Shown here: one piece after another, positions 32,261-33,160 of the stretch
Layout of the letters: each line of letters begins with the position of its first letter
Position numbering within the stretch: the stretch's first letter is position 1
Source of the DNA: Muribaculaceae bacterium
GTDB lineage: Bacteria > Bacteroidota > Bacteroidia > Bacteroidales > Muribaculaceae
Length of the DNA: 33,160 nt
Assembly: GCA_017651515.1 (NCBI GenBank)
Contig: JAGCCU010000078.1
Location: 1 to 33,160 of the forward strand
Direction: 5' to 3'
Notes under the pieces: model-generated
Told to the model about the DNA's origin: nothing
The model's database searches: none
What the model saw: only the letters and a program-made list of their open reading frames with translations
Made by a program: the position numbers and the translations under genes

Positions 32261-33160
32261 ATGATATACAAGAACCTATACATAATTGGTAATGGCTTTG
32301 ACCAACACCATGACATTCAATGTAGCTTTCTGAATTTCATGGAATGGATAAAGGAAAACGATGCAAGTCTTTTCTTTAAATTAACTCAGGTTTACAATAG
32401 TGCTTGGGAATATAATTGGTGGAGAGATTTTGAGAATAGCCTTGCCCAATTAAACATTAACTATTATGCCAATAAGAAAGGTAACTTGTATGACCCTGAA
32501 TATATCAAAGACGGTTCGATAGAAGAAAAAACGGAATATGCCTCCCAAAAAGTTATTGAAGAATTTGATAAAATTAAGGAATCTTTGAGGCAAGACTTTC
32601 AGAAATGGTTGTCAGAGGCGTATGAGAAGCCCAAAGACAAAAAGATACAATTTCCAAGCGAAGGCAGCATATTCCTCACTTTTAACTATACCAAGACTCT
32701 TGAGGACATCTACGAGATAGATGCCAAACGCGTTTATCATATCCATGGCGTAATTGATGACAAGGATTCAATGGTAGTTGGTCACGGATTAGGAGAAGAT
32801 GAGTTGAATGATATGCTTAAAAGTCAAGAACTACGAATAGGTGAAGCCTGGAATAAGAAGCTAAATAGAATGACAAGACTCCAAATAGTTACACCAAAAC
32901 ATAAAGAATTGGCAGCTTTAAGTTCGTTAGAATCAATAGTGTCTTTGAAGAAAGATGTAGAGGGGTGTATAGAAAAGAGTCAACAATTCTTTAATGAGAT
33001 CCTTGATGTCGAAAGGATATATGTGTATGGATTCTCGTTTTCATCCATAGACATGCCTTATTTAGAGAAAATTATCAGGCGAACAAAGCCAGAAACACAT
33101 TGGGTGATTTCGTGGTATTCGCAAGAAGATAAAAGACGGATAATGGATTTCATCATAAGA
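32261..33160 (+). CDS. abiH: AbiH-family phage abortive-infection protein (3' end beyond window)
   Basis: 300 codons without a stop, starting 37 bases after the abiEii stop. The N-terminus LYIIGNGFDQHHDI is the AbiH nucleotide-binding-like start. Further marks are FLTFNYTKTLEDIY, VYHIHGVIDD, VVGHGLGED and, near the edge, IYVYGFSFSSIDMPYLEKI. This is the bacteriophage abortive infection AbiH family, in which a SIR2-like or Rossmann-type fold is suspected. The mode of action is not known. The short gap and shared strand suggest it is read from the abiE promoter or a weak one in between. Only the C-terminal end is missing. Confidence 0.9.
   Translation, partial: MIYKNLYIIGNGFDQHHDIQCSFLNFMEWIKENDASLFFKLTQVYNSAWEYNWWRDFENSLAQLNINYYANKKGNLYDPEYIKDGSIEEKTEYASQKVIEEFDKIKESLRQDFQKWLSEAYEKPKDKKIQFPSEGSIFLTFNYTKTLEDIYEIDAKRVYHIHGVIDDKDSMVVGHGLGEDELNDMLKSQELRIGEAWNKKLNRMTRLQIVTPKHKELAALSSLESIVSLKKDVEGCIEKSQQFFNEILDVERIYVYGFSFSSIDMPYLEKIIRRTKPETHWVISWYSQEDKRRIMDFIIR

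Overview
The window comes from a Bacteroidota chromosome, most likely order Bacteroidales (Prevotella-, Bacteroides- or Muribaculaceae-like; I cannot resolve the genus). Three things point there. Most transcription units start with the Bacteroidota-type promoter, a TTG/TTTG element about 19-20 bases upstream of TAnnTTTG or TAnnTTCG. Classic Shine-Dalgarno sites are scarce. The gene content is typical of the phylum: BspA-type leucine-rich-repeat surface proteins with dockerins, a lipoprotein TamA homologue (TamL) paired with TamB, a PG_1098-like methyltransferase and a folP-cdaA pair.

Layout. Positions 1-695 (minus) hold the N-terminal part of a secreted 5'-nucleotidase-type phosphoesterase. 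Positions 843-5310 (plus) are housekeeping: a THUMP-like methyltransferase, a small basic membrane protein, the overlapping folP-cdaA pair followed by a DUF3109 cysteine-rich protein, and rplS behind a strongly structured leader. Positions 5640-11899 (plus) carry three consecutive secreted LRR proteins. Each has its own terminator and a promoter-like upstream region, and each has a dockerin, but the extra modules differ: two SusE/F-like domains, one such domain, or a C-terminal formylglycine-enzyme-like fold. Positions 12095-15760 (plus) encode a small helical protein, gpmI, a VanZ-like protein and an orphan DNA methyltransferase with an N-terminal Xre-type HTH. A near-perfect hairpin then separates it from the convergent tamB-tamL operon (23026-15837, minus).

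Positions 23142-28287 (minus) hold a BASS-family transporter, an ADP-ribosylglycohydrolase homologue, two twin lipoproteins duplicated with promoter, leader and terminator, tatA-tatC, and an unrecognised exported protein. Positions 28381-28850 are non-coding and packed with direct and inverted repeats. A fourth LRR-dockerin gene (30227-28854, minus) has lost its signal peptide and N-terminus.

The right end (30495-33160, plus) is a small defence island: an AbiEi-like antitoxin, an AbiEii nucleotidyltransferase toxin, and an AbiH gene that runs off the window. A perfect 8-bp inverted repeat overlaps the expected transcription start of the AbiE pair and is a good candidate for its autoregulatory operator. 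I found no rRNA, tRNA, CRISPR array, integrase or transposase gene.
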